Below are positions 24,401 to 34,478 of a stretch of 64,000 nt of DNA, in pieces. The notes under the pieces are model-generated. The model saw only the letters and a list, made by a program, of their open reading frames with translations, was not told the DNA's origin and did not search any database. The first letter of the stretch is position 1, and each line of letters begins with the position of its first letter. The stretch covers positions 4,590,501 through 4,654,500 of the forward strand of contig OY987246.1 of assembly GCA_963920765.1 (NCBI GenBank), read 5' to 3'. The DNA comes from Ulota crispa (Eukaryota > Streptophyta > Bryopsida > Orthotrichales > Orthotrichaceae). The position numbers and the translations under genes are program-made.

Positions 24401-25511
24401 CTTGCAGTATTTAGACCTCGGAGACAATGCAAGTATGCTTAGTTGCGATGGACTAGAGGACCTGTCTGATTTGGTGGAGCTTGATTTGGATGGGTGTAGG
24501 GACCTTGAAGTGTTGCCATGTTTAAGAAAGCTTAGAAAGTTGGAAAAGTTGAACATTTCTAGATGTGGGGTTTCAGAAGTGCCAGGATTGGATTGCTTGG
24601 TGGCTCTACAGGTATTCATTGCTACAGGTTGCAAACGGTTGAAGAGGTTACTAGATTTGCAGTGGCTTTCAAACCTGGAAGTACTTGAATTGAGTGGTTG
24701 TTGTTTGGTGGAGCCAATCCGTGGGTTGGAGAAGTTGACATCCTTGCAACGACTTTGTGTCCACTTTGATATGGTGAAAGACTCTCCCAAGCAATGTCTG
24801 TTGACGAAGCTGCAGGATGTGGAAATTGAGTCGTTGGGAGAGCGAGGATCACCATGTATGGTTGGTTGGACAGGTTTGAAAAGGCTGGTGATTCGTGATT
24901 GTGATGGAGTTTGTAAACTCGAAGGTTTGGAGAGTTTGTCAAGTTTGCAATTTCTCTGTATTCAAAGGTGCGACTTCCGAGATTTGTCAATCGTGAACTG
25001 CTTGGCTTTGTTACAAGAATTGTGGATTATAGAATGCAAGAAGCTAGAGCAAGTGCTTTGTTTGGTCCAGTTGTCGAAGTTGGAGACACTTCTGTTGTAT
25101 GGATTAGGTGTAGCAACATGGAAAGTGGGTGGGACTATTCCGCAGTTACGCTCGTTGAGTATAGACAAATGGTCTGTCATTACTCTTCCTGAGCTTGGCC
25201 GCTTTCCGGAATTGAGAGTGTTGAACCTTTATGGATGTGACTCTTTAACTCGTTTAACTAGTGAGGGACCCCTGGCAATGTTGGAGGCTCTTATGCTTAG
25301 GAGTTGTGATAAATTGGAGTCTGTGCCAAATTTTAGTGGGTGCACTCGGTTGAGGGGAGTTTACATTGAGCATTGTGGGAGTTTGATACCAATGCCTAAT
25401 TTTAGTGGCTTAGAACGCCGTGATGACGTGCATAATGGAAGAAATCTTAGCATTGAAGAAGGGACATACAAATGGATTAAAGAAGGAGCACCAGTGCTTA
25501 GCAACAACTAG
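21497..25511 (+). pseudogene. TNL immune receptor, copy 1 (TIR-NB-ARC-LRR), interrupted
   Basis: Exons are 21497-22085 (TIR), 22235-22501 (P-loop), 22687-23328 (rest of NB-ARC) and 23721-25511 (MHD motif plus LRR); introns are GT-AG and phase 0. The TIR has KVFLCHSG, a BB-loop-like SLPLGCDFPREI, and WPMKEF, whose glutamate fits the catalytic position of TIR NADases. NB-ARC shows the P-loop MGGIGKST, kinase-2-like VFVAIDNVGDG, RNBS-B-like FVVVTARS, GLPL-like HPLALKVL, and VGMHDLWREF. The last exon encodes about 20 leucine-rich repeats ending ...APVLSNN. Such proteins sense pathogen effectors inside the cell and trigger cell death. Lesions: in-frame TGA at 21900-21902, in-frame TAG at 23838-23840 (Trp in copy 2), and Arg in place of the first P-loop glycine (GLYRMGG against GLYGMGG in copy 2). 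A full-length receptor is unlikely. Confidence 0.85.
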
Positions 25512-25887
25512 ATGAACTTGAACATGCTATGGGCTTCTCCTTTATTTTGAATTGGAATTGCAAGCACCTACCTTGATTCATGGAGGTTGCAATGATACCA
25601 TGAGAGACTATTATGGATTCTACAAAGGTTCCCCACTTGTTTGTCTTGTAGTGAATTGGATTTGTGCTCTAGGTTGTGGCATTTGAAATAGAGCAAGATT
25701 GGAGTTTGGCTCTATTGTAAGAATTGCAAATCCTAGGTTGATTTTTGCATAGTTTTGATTGTGTATATTTGGAAATATGTTAAACCCTTCTATATTGTTA
25801 AACAATTCACAAATAGGTTGGTTTTTAAGATCTATGTGGAATTGGTCTTGACAAGAGATCATTTCAATCATCCGTTATGTAGATTTA
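25512..25887 (+). other. 3' flank of TNL copy 1
   Basis: Probable 3' untranslated region and flank, colinear with 48431-49113 in unit 2 except that unit 2 carries a MITE at 48661-48960. No further gene is seen. Confidence 0.5.
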
Positions 25888-26176
25888 CCCCTAAATGACT
25901 GAGGCCTTTTTTGAGGTTTTAGGAATTTGCTTGAAATTGAACAAAAAGCCAACATTTTAGTAAGGTGTATCAATATTTGTTTATTTTGTAATTGTACAAA
26001 TTCAAACTTTTGTTAAAGATCACATGGAAAACAAAACAAAACAACACCCATTATGGATTGAAAGATTAGAATATTTGATTATGAGGGTGTAAAAACTTCA
26101 AAAATGACTAGAAGTCATTAAATCCTTCTTTCACATATTTAATCAAAAAAATTGGTCACCAAAAAAATAACCTTAA

Positions 26177-26397
26177 CCCTTAAACAACTAAAAGGCCCTT
26201 TGCAATCAGTACAATATGGTTTATTTTACTTGGAATGGATCCACACCTCTACTACATTTGAGACCAACAAAGAAGTTGGGGAATAGATAAATGCCGTTCT
26301 AGTGAGATACTTGAGATCCCAAATTAAAATTTCTTATTGGTAGCAAATGACAATTATACGCCAACATATATACTATGTCTTATGGTTGTTTAAGGGT
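26177..26397. mobile_element. piggyBac-like 0.2-kb element nested in family B (unit 1)
   Basis: TTAA flanks lie at 26173-26176 and 26398-26401. Ends are CCCTTAAACAACTAAAAGG and, inverted, ACCCTTAAACAACCATAAG. It is homologous in inverse orientation to 2521-2736. The same TTAA in unit 2 is occupied by two unrelated elements (49405-49628 and 49633-50172). Confidence 0.7.
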
Positions 26398-26549
26398 TTA
26401 AGGGCATAACATAAATAACTCCAATCACTTTAGAGCTTTCCAAAATCTTTTTTACAAGTTTTCAAATGAGTTCTAATATATATTTTTCTCTAAAATCTAG
26501 TTTGAAGGTTGTTTCCATGAGCTATCAACACTACAAAAAGTCAAGACTC

Positions 26550-26638
26550 TTGTATAGTGGGGTTGAAGAAGTAATTGTCCTTTCCTGTCTAGTCACCAGA
26601 CATGAAAGGACAATTACTTCTTCGACCCCACTATACAA
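26550..26638. repeat. 89-bp near-perfect palindrome, insertion specific to unit 1
   Basis: TTGTATAGTGGGGTTGAAGA at 26550 is mirrored by TCTTCGACCCCACTATACAA ending at 26638, and the centre (CTGTCTAGT/CACCAGACAT) is also self-complementary. Unit 2 reads CTCTTGTACCAAATTTTGAA through the homologous point near 50326-50345, so the hairpin is an insertion. A TA duplication (mariner-like) is possible but not certain. Confidence 0.7.
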
Positions 26639-26816
26639 AATCTTGAAATGGAAAATTATAATCAATCAATTTCAAAGTCAATTTTTTGATGCAAAAACTC
26701 AACTTTAAAAAGTAACTCAAAAATACTAAATACTAAAAATAGAAACTTAGTTAGATTTATTGAATTTCAAAGTATGTCAACACCAAAATTTGGTGCATTT
26801 GGCATTTAGGAATTAA

Positions 26817-28087
26817 GGAATTTGGAGCAATTTGGGGTTATTTTCAAAATCTTATAAATTGTGAGATTGGATGCTAGTGTCAATTCAATTGGAGTAGCAT
26901 CTCCAATTTCTAGGATGGACTTTTAAGATCCTTGAGGTGGGCAAATATGTTTGTTGTGTGTTGATATGACATATTGTATACTCGGAAGTTGTTTTTGTTT
27001 GGCTATAAACTCTTGCACCTAAAGGTTAAACATATGTAGAAGACAAACATGCTTATGTCTTTTTGTAATGGATTTGTCATGTTTGTGAATATAACAAAAC
27101 TCTAGGATCTAGTGATTCTTACAACTCAATTAATTGGAACTTTGAAGAATTGCTCCAAAACATTGTTTCAAAATTGGCACAATGTAGTTGGGCATAAGCC
27201 TGAAGATCCTTTGTGGATATTTCAAGTTGTATTTGGGTGTTTAGCTCTTGGCAAGAATCTGCTTAGATTTGTGATGAGGGTTAATCATGAAAATTACCAC
27301 GCTTTGTTTATAAAATTCTTTAATTGTTCCATGAGCACATCTAATTCATTCCTTATGTCATCTCCTACAAGAACCAAAAACACTAGTGTTTTTGGATTCA
27401 ATTGATACGCATAAAATTGATATACAAGACTAGGAGTTCTACTTCACAAGTACCAACTTGGAAAGGGTGTCATTGGAGTGATTAATGTCTAGGACTCCTC
27501 TCTTCAAAATTCTTAATCTCAACATCTACAAATTTGCAACACCTAAAGACAAGGTCAAAAGATTTGAACATCTTAGGTACTCTCTTCAATTACCAAATGC
27601 TCCAATCATAGCCTTTCCAAGAAGAAAACAACCACTATATGGCCATTCATTCTATTTATGAGAAAGTTCCTACTTTGTTTATAGATTATACTAAAATGTT
27701 TTGAAAGTGCTCTTTCTATTCTTTCTCCGTGTTCCAAACACAAAATGACAACAAAACACTTGATGAAATGGTAGTCTCTTCACCAAGTTTTGTAGTTACT
27801 AATCCCAAAACACACTCATTGCCTATTCTTGTTTTAATGTCCTTTCAAGAATGCTACATTTGTTGATTACAATGCCAATGACATGCTCCAATATCAAAAA
27901 AGCAAAGTTCCCACAATGACAAGTAGGCCCTGTCAACGTTTTCTCACTTGAGCCGGCACAAATTTGACCATCTTAAATCATGTCAACCTTAGGACACAAA
28001 AAAACAAAGACAAAAAAAATGCTTGAAAAATGAACCAATTCAAAGAAGCAAAACAGCTTGAAGAGAGAATAATAAAAAGACACTATG
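26817..28087. other. Spacer between TNL copy 1 and hydrolase copy A
   Basis: Colinear with 50517-51796 of unit 2 and slightly diverged. The ORF at 27112-27405 has a disrupted counterpart in unit 2 and no recognisable domain, so I treat it as non-coding or as an old repeat remnant. No RNA gene is visible. The two convergent genes' 3' ends flank it. Confidence 0.45.
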
Positions 28088-31000
28088 CTACATGTATTGA
28101 TGACCAAGAATTTGAGACTCTAATTCCTTAGCAAGTTCTCCTTCTCTGCCCAAGACAACAGACATGTGATCTCCTCTTACAATTCTAGACAAGGTCACAT
28201 TAGCAAACTTCCGACCAAGGGCAATACCACATTCAACTGAGCACGTTGCATCGTCTTCTCCATGAATAACATGCACATGCCAGCCAGCCTTGGCAAGCTC
28301 TGCCATGGAATACTCCATCACAAACGGCCCAGCGCAAATGGTGTTGTGGAACATCTTGAAGGCTGAACTATGGCTATGTTGCATATAATCATGGATGAAG
28401 GAAGGTGGCATTCTGCACACACCAAGCTCCTAAACTCTGAACACCAACAAGATAAGAAAAACAACGTTCAAGGACATGTCTCTCTCAATAGTCACTTGCT
28501 TGCACCTACTTGTAAGGAACTTAGGTTACACGCCTACATGTTTTCTTTGCAGCATTCAAGAGATTAAGCACAAGAAAACATGATGTTGAACAATTTGCCA
28601 ACGAGTACAAGAAACACAAGTTTCAGTTGTGGTCTTTCACAGGGTTCGTAGTCCACTTACACAGTTGCAGAAAATTCAAGTATTGTGTACAATTGATCAC
28701 AGGTAGGCAAGAGAACGATATTGCAATCTAATGAGAGGTGCCTGTCTGAACACCTACCTCCCTGTCCGGTGCTTATGTTACATGATCTTGGATCATGATT
28801 TTCTTTCAAATTATCCCTCCAACATTCACGCTCTCAAAGGCACAACTGGCAGCATTTCTAGCTCTTGTCAGTTTCTAGCTCTTATGGGTGGCCAATTTCA
28901 AGGCAATGTCAAGCAAATTAACTCTAGAGCAGTGTTTAACTGTATAGCTGGATAAATGTACTCAATGGGTTACATTTTAACACCACATCAAATTTTGAGA
29001 TTCATCTCCTCTTTTTAGACTTCTCTTTGGTTTGTAAAATGAACTTTGTGTAAACAAGCTCTGCATAAATATACATCCACTCAAATGTGGCGCCGTCAAA
29101 AAGGATAAAAAGGGGAGGTGAAGTAGGAAAACCTGCTGCCCAAAAGTTTGGCGACGAAGGTCATGAGCGGGATCCAGAACCGGTGATGCTTGCAGAACAC
29201 CAGGCACACCACTCTTCCCAGATGCTCGTACCACGACATGAGTGTGTGCACAAATGCGAAGAAGGGCCAGATCTTCTGTGGAGCCACGTTGCCTAACACG
29301 TACGACGCAGGTGGCACACCTGGCCTAGTTGGAAAATACAGCTGCACGTCACAAACAGTTCAGTCATTCTCAGGCATTCCATAGGTGTGAAGTTTAGCCC
29401 TCAGAACAATTTGTTACTGCATGAAACATCGTAACAGGGCTCACTCTTGTTCATCTCACTCTTGTTCATCTGACGTGGAGAATACTACGACTTGATCCCG
29501 TCTCCTACGTTGGCACAGATGCCAGCAGGAGTTTATTCTTTCAGACCTTTACTTCAGTTTATTAACAAGTGGTGTACAAATCACTTCCCATATTTTATTA
29601 CAGTTCATGCTCATCAAATGAGAACCGAACTACCTACACTAGAAACTCACACGCTGAGAAAAGGAATTTGGTGTCAGTAGATTAGGCTCTTATACCCAAA
29701 CCGCACACTCCTAAGTAAAATAAATTGCTTCCAGCACTGCAGACGGTACTCTCACCACACTCCTTAGAAGAGACTGTGAACACCTTGGGGTCCATTACTA
29801 ATTCAGCCAAACAATGGACCATCTAAGATGCTTCGATTTTTGAGTATCTTCTTCCTTTGGACACAAATCCCCTAACAGCTGGAGTTTGACAATCACAGCA
29901 TTAGCCAGGTCTGGTAGGCAACATCAGTTACTGCCAATCACTTTGACAAGGGTAGGACGTCATCACTACTCCAAAATTCTATGACCAGTTCACGGTAGAA
30001 ACCCAAAGACAGGGCAAGACACGGCAGAAACGTCTACCGGTGCGATGATTGTGATGGATTTCACAGCAGCTGGGTCCTGGCCAGCCAAGGCCAGTGCAAT
30101 CGTGCAACCCATGGAGTGCGCCACCAGATGAAACCTCCGACTTCCGTACTTTTCCAGCACAGATCTGAACTAACAGTCACATCCTTCCAGTTTATGCAGG
30201 GTGGTTCACAATTCACCCGACTTCCATACAGACATAACCTTCACCGCATAAAACTCTTCACAAACAATGCCAACTAAAGAGTTGTGTACAGCAAAGCCAT
30301 CTCAAGTAAGAGCCAAATTAAAGCACCGACATACTCTCATGTTCAAAGATAATGGCTTGCGGAGTTTTCATTGCACAACAAAATGCCAGGGACTATTTCA
30401 AAGCACATGCGTGAGACGATATCAACTCGACGGTTTAGGGTTTAGAATTTACGGATTTAGGGTGCCACGCACCTTCGGATCATGTCCACGTGCTCCGCGT
30501 TCGTGTACAAGCAGTCCTCCGGTCGCGGGCTTCGGCCGAACCCGAGCACGTCCACGGCGAACAGGCGATGCGACAATCGCACTTCTTTCGACAAGCGGGG
30601 CAGAACCGTGTCCACCCAGAACGACGACGACGACAGAAACCCGTGCAGGAATATCACGTTGTGCACTGCCGCTGCCTCCTCCACGTCCTCACCGTCGTCC
30701 ACAGCGAAATCTGCACACCAGGCTGGCTACTCAGATATTCATGGCTCTTAAGGGCGACCGATTCGATCAATCATACTCCGAAATACCAGTCTGGTGTAGC
30801 CAACTCATATTCCTCTACAACCAGTGCAATCTATTACATGCATTGGTCCCAAAATTGAACAGAAGAGAAACCTTGTAAAGCATTCCCAAAACTGCTGAAA
30901 GCAACATGGAAGTAAAACCCTAAACCCTAAACTGAGAACTTCACAATGGCAACCTCGAAGCTAAATCTCGTTGACGAGAAGAGTATGGCTTGATAACCAG

Positions 31001-32089
31001 CAAAAACGTCAGGCACATCCTCTCCATTGAGCAATTCAATTAGGGCGCGAAAACATATCAAAAACAATCCGTGAAGAGCAATTTTTCTGTAGTTCGAGAA
31101 ATTCATCAAACTAGAATAAATAGACAAATCCTCATCCGACCAGTTCCAAACTCTTTAGACAAGCAGGAGGTCTGTTTGTCTTTTAGGACCTGAAACCCGG
31201 TCTGGCGTGGCCAATTCTTATTCCTCTACAACCAGTGCAGTCTATTGCATGCTTTAGTCCCAAAAATTGAACACAAGAGAAACCTCGTAAGACAGTCCCA
31301 AAACTGCTGAAAACAACAAGGGAATTAAAACCCTAAACCCGAAACTGAGAACGTCACAGTGGCAACCTCACAGCTGAATCTCGTCGACGAGGACAGTATG
31401 ACTCGATAACCAGCAAACACGTCAGGCACATTCTCTCGAGTGAGCAATACAGAGGTGGCATAAGTGTATATCAAACGCAATCGGTGAAGAGCAATTAATC
31501 TGTCGACCGAGAAATTCATCAAAATAGAATACACAGAAAAATCCTCATACGGCCAGCTCGAAACTCTTTAGAAAAGCAAGAGGTATATTTGTCAAACAAT
31601 GCTCACTACCTTTCAATTTCGGGCGTCGTCACACACACCTTGATAATCCGCATGGACGTAGAGCAGATTCTCTCGTGTGAGCCAAGCTGTGCACGTCGCG
31701 CACCCGCAGTCCGACCAACTCGTCGCATTCCGTGCACGCCTCTTCTCCGCCGATCTCGTCGTCGTCGTCGTCGTCTTCTTCCACCGCCGCACGACCTTCT
31801 CAGCGACAGCAACATCGTCACCCGATTGAAGCCTCACCTTCCGTCCGCCCCATTTCTTCTAGCGCTGGTGGAGCGTGTGACTGGGCCCCGTCCAGAACTC
31901 CAGCGCGTCGTAGCTCCCGGTCGTGTGAGGAGACGTGCAATGGCAGGGAGGCGAGGCGTTCTTGTCCAGATGCCGATCCAGAAACCGAAACACGGGACAC
32001 AGCAGCGTGTCCGCCACATCACAGCATCCGAACACGATGGCATTGATCGCCGTGATCAAGCATCGCCTTGGAGCTTGAAATGTCGTCAT
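28088..32089 (-). pseudogene. BODYGUARD-like alpha/beta hydrolase, copy A (five exons, one in-frame stop)
   Basis: Exons on - are 32089-31639, 30710-30473, 30164-30038, 29341-29133 and 28412-28088. Junctions are GT-AG and phases agree, giving 450 codons. The N-terminus (ITAINAIVFGCCDVADTLLC) fits a membrane-associated segment as in BODYGUARD. WSDCGCATCTAWL precedes the hydrolase fold, which shows NVIFLHGFLSSSSFW, VDVLGFGRSPRP, the nucleophile elbow AHSMGC, SWYEHLGRVVCLVFCKHHRFW, the acid in GEDDATCSVECG, and the histidine in GDHMSVV. BODYGUARD proteins are epidermal enzymes needed for cuticle and cutin formation. The catalytic triad is intact here, but a TAG at 31859-31861 lies in frame in exon 1 after TLHQR and is shared with copy B. 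No good GT-AG intron removes it. A 241-bp foldback element sits 14 bp upstream of the ATG. It could be a recent pseudogene or reflect unrecognised processing. Confidence 0.8.
30774..31560 (-). repeat. Tandem repeat in intron 1 of hydrolase copy A
   Basis: Two diverged units of about 380 bp (near 30774-31160 and 31195-31560) align at an offset of about 411 bp. They share TCCTCTACAACCAGTGCA, CCCAAAACTGCTGAAA and CCAGCAAA-ACGTCAGGCACAT blocks. Each includes an ACCCTAAACCC stretch like a telobox (30913-30931 and near 31329). The same arrangement is in copy B (54495-55281), so the repeat predates the segmental duplication. Confidence 0.75.
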
Positions 32090-32103
32090 TGTATACGATT
32101 TCA

Positions 32104-32344
32104 CAGGGAGCGTATATAAGTCCCCCGTGATGCTCACCGGGAATTATTAAGGTTTATTTGTGAGGTTCAATTTTTTCTTGTTTAAGTTTTTTCTTAGTCT
32201 CAACTTCTTTCGTGTTGAATTTTTTGTATTTCAACACGGAAGAAGTTGAGACTAAGGGAAGATTTACGCAAGAAAAGTTGAATCTCACAGAGGAACTTCA
32301 GTAATTCACAGTGAGCATCACGGAGGACTTATATACGCTACCTG
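32104..32344. mobile_element. 241-bp foldback element just upstream of hydrolase copy A
   Basis: The element is almost wholly palindromic. It starts CAGGGAGCGTATATAAGTCC and ends GGACTTATATACGCTACCTG; inner arms include TTAGTCTCAACTTCTT against AAGAAGTTGAGACTAA. TCA occurs at 32101-32103 and again just after the element, a possible 3-bp duplication. Unit 2 lacks it and reads GATTTCATTCCACC through this point. It ends 14 bp before the ATG of copy A. Its terminal TATATAAG could act as a TATA box. Confidence 0.75.
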
Positions 32345-32834
32345 ATCATTCCACCTCGCCGCCTCTGGGATTGTCCCAAGCAGTTGGACAAGTCTTCAAG
32401 TCTTCGAGCATCATGAAGTGGCAAGTGATAAGACAGTTCTGACAACTCTGGGAGGGTTGCTGCATTTGAAGAGCACGGAATTGAAGGTCGTGTCGAGTTG
32501 AGGTGAGGGCAACTTGATTTGTACACAATGCTTGTAGTGAGCATCCCATCGTGAAGACAATCTTCAGGGAAAACCAAAGCGTGCATGAGGTGCTTTTGGA
32601 AGAAGACACCACTGTGATCGTCTCACGCAAAAGCCAAGTCTTTTCATGAGAGACCAAAGAACAAAAAAGTTTTGTGCAACTGAGTTAGAGAGGTGCAAAG
32701 GAGTGCACGCATGGGAGTGTTGAGTGTGAGAAAAAGAGTGAAAACAGCAATGAACCAGCCTTGAAGCCCTTGTGAGATATTAGGTTTTCAACAAACAGAT
32801 AAGGTTAGAGGAATTACTAAATTTAGAAGCGTCA
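32345..32834 (-). promoter_or_regulatory. Former 5' leader / promoter of hydrolase copy A
   Basis: Colinear with 56126-56615 upstream of copy B. Small ORFs on - (32338-32657) differ in frame between the copies and show no domain, so this is more likely leader and promoter sequence than coding DNA. The foldback element now separates it from the start codon. Confidence 0.4.
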
Positions 32835-33146
32835 TATAGTAAATATTTAGTTGTGTTTAGGTTGTCCCACACTAATTTCTTGACTTTCTATACTACATTA
32901 ATATTCACTGCTGCTACAATCGTTTTCATCAACAATTAATGTAACAAACAATTATTAAAGTGCTTGATAACAACAATGAAAATGTGAAAATACAAACTAG
33001 TGGCTTCCAAGTCATAAATCATATGAAATCCAAGCATCTAGAGAGTTACATGCGCCTTCAAGTGACCAAGTGATGAGTCATGAGGTAATTTAGTAAGGTA
33101 AGGCAACATGAGTACCAAGGCAACCTAAATGCAATATTCGGTGTAG
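32835..33146. mobile_element. CTACACC-terminal MITE (unit 1)
   Basis: The right terminus GGCAACCTAAATGCAATATT then CGGTGTAG (ending 33146) is the inverse of the left terminus seen at 60010. The left end here (TTTAGTTGTGTTTAGGTTG) is diverged. The paralogous position in unit 2 (about 56616-56640) lacks it, with AGATTTGAGGTGACTTGCC following in both. Confidence 0.6.
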
Positions 33147-34322
33147 GACATTTTGATTTTTTTTAGAGATTTGAGGTGACTTGCCTCCCTATTTTTGATC
33201 ATAGGGATTTGCATGGTGGAATTAGAAGTCATGTTCCATCCTAGATTGCTAAATGTGAGATGTTTAACTTATTGCTGACCAGGTGGTACATGGGTCTAGC
33301 AAAGGCTTTAGGATTTATGGATGTAGGATTATTATTTATGGATTAAGGGTTAGAGTTTAAAATTACGTGCATTTTCCATCAAAAGTCAAATTTTAATTTT
33401 AAAGGATTTAGGGTTTTTGATTTGAGGATCCAAGATTACTAGGACGTTCCATTAAAACTTTATTTTTAAAATTGAGAGTTAAGGTGACTTGCACTTCCAT
33501 TTTGGATATTTGCTTAAACTTACCAAGCTTTGACACCTCTTGTTCTTCATGATTCATAATTATTAGTTAGACATAGCATTTTTTGCAATCTTATAATATG
33601 AACCTAGTAGTAAGTAGTATTAAAAACCGTATTGATTAATGACCAACAAATTGCAATTGTCTAAGCTACTATCTCTTCCAAAGACATCCCACATGCCATG
33701 TTGTTTTTGGATTGTATTTGCTAGATTTTGACAAAGTTTTGTTTTTAATGACAAAAATGTTGAAACCCTCAAGAAAATCATCCAAATGTTTAGGCAAATC
33801 TTAAGGATTTTTTTGTTTTGAGTTGATAGAATTGTGTTGTACCACCAAAAGAACAACACAAATATCAAGCAAAATTTGTAAAATATTAAAGGTCCAACCA
33901 GCTTTTGGAGCCACTATAGAAAAACAAAAAAATGATTTTCTTTTTGTTGTACTCCATCTACTAATTTACATGGGTGAGTTTTCTTTATTATTATTTGATT
34001 TGGATAATTGGGAATTTTATTTCACTCCAAACAAACGTATAACATCAAATTATTTAACATAAGGTAGAATTGTCCATGTTGCTACACTTCTAATTGGAAG
34101 AATTATTATTGGGTGTTCCAATGGAGCACCTTTGTGTTGTAATTGTAGTCAAAAGTATAAGGAAATGCTATTGCATACTTCAAGGTGGCATGTTGGGAGT
34201 GAAAGCTTCTATATTGGTATACGTAAATATGTAGTATTGAATTGGTTGGCATTTATTGGTTAAGTTCCTAATCATTACTTTACCTCTCAGGATGATATTT
34301 ATCAATAATCACTTAGAGGGAC
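33147..34322. other. Spacer, first part homologous to unit 2
   Basis: 33160-33330 aligns with 56640-56790. Beyond that, unit 1 and unit 2 diverge completely, so the right edge of recognisable duplication lies near 33.3 kb. No gene is seen. Confidence 0.45.
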
Positions 34323-34325
34323 AAG

Positions 34326-34475
34326 CACTACAAGAAATTGTTGTCAATTGGGTCATTTTTGTAGATTTGGACATATCAATTTAGATTTTTTTTTGTCAGT
34401 TTGGACACTTTTTGTCAATTCAGACAGTTTTAGTCAATTTGGACATGTCAATTTGGACAATGTTTTCTTGTAGTG
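34326..34475. mobile_element. Miniature CACTA element, 3-bp TSD
   Basis: The ends CACTACAAGAAATTG and CAATGTTTTCTTGTAGTG are classic CACTA termini. The trinucleotide AAG flanks both sides (34323-34325 and 34476-34478), the 3-bp duplication expected for this superfamily. The interior repeats variants of GTCAATTTGGACA, as in the subterminal repeats of CACTA elements. It is 150 bp and non-coding. Confidence 0.85.
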
Positions 34476-34478
34476 AAG

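Larger units (their letters stand above)
25888..26812. mobile_element. TTAA element, family B, with nested insertions (unit 1)
   Basis: The right flank is TTAA at 26813-26816. The left flank is TTTA at 25884-25887, a decayed TTAA. Termini are CCCCTAAATGACTGAGGCC and, inverted, TTCCTAAATGCCAAATGCACC. The same element occupies the same place in unit 2 (49114-50512), so it predates the segmental duplication. It contains a nested TTAA element at 26177-26397 and a palindrome at 26550-26638, both absent from unit 2. Confidence 0.65.

Noticed and set aside
24143-24990. Long - strand ORFs (215 and 122 codons) in the LRR exon, with copies at 47062-47909
   Set aside because: Shadows of the leucine-rich repeat coding sequence on +, preserved only because the exon is nearly identical between units.
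27112-27405. 97-codon ORF between TNL copy 1 and hydrolase copy A
   Set aside because: The homologous stretch of unit 2 is broken into a shorter frame, and no domain is recognisable.
30267-30878. 203-codon ORF on + (also at 53988-54599)
   Set aside because: It lies antisense to exon 2 of the hydrolase and is explained by the GC-rich coding exon on the other strand. Arg/Pro-rich shadow composition.
30913-30931. ACCCTAAACCCTAAAC as an interstitial telomere repeat
   Set aside because: Only two repeat units, inside a duplicated intron segment. More likely a telobox-like motif than a telomeric relic.
31589-32119. 176-codon Arg-rich ORF on + (also 55310-55849)
   Set aside because: Antisense shadow of hydrolase exon 1. 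The - frame shows the family motifs.
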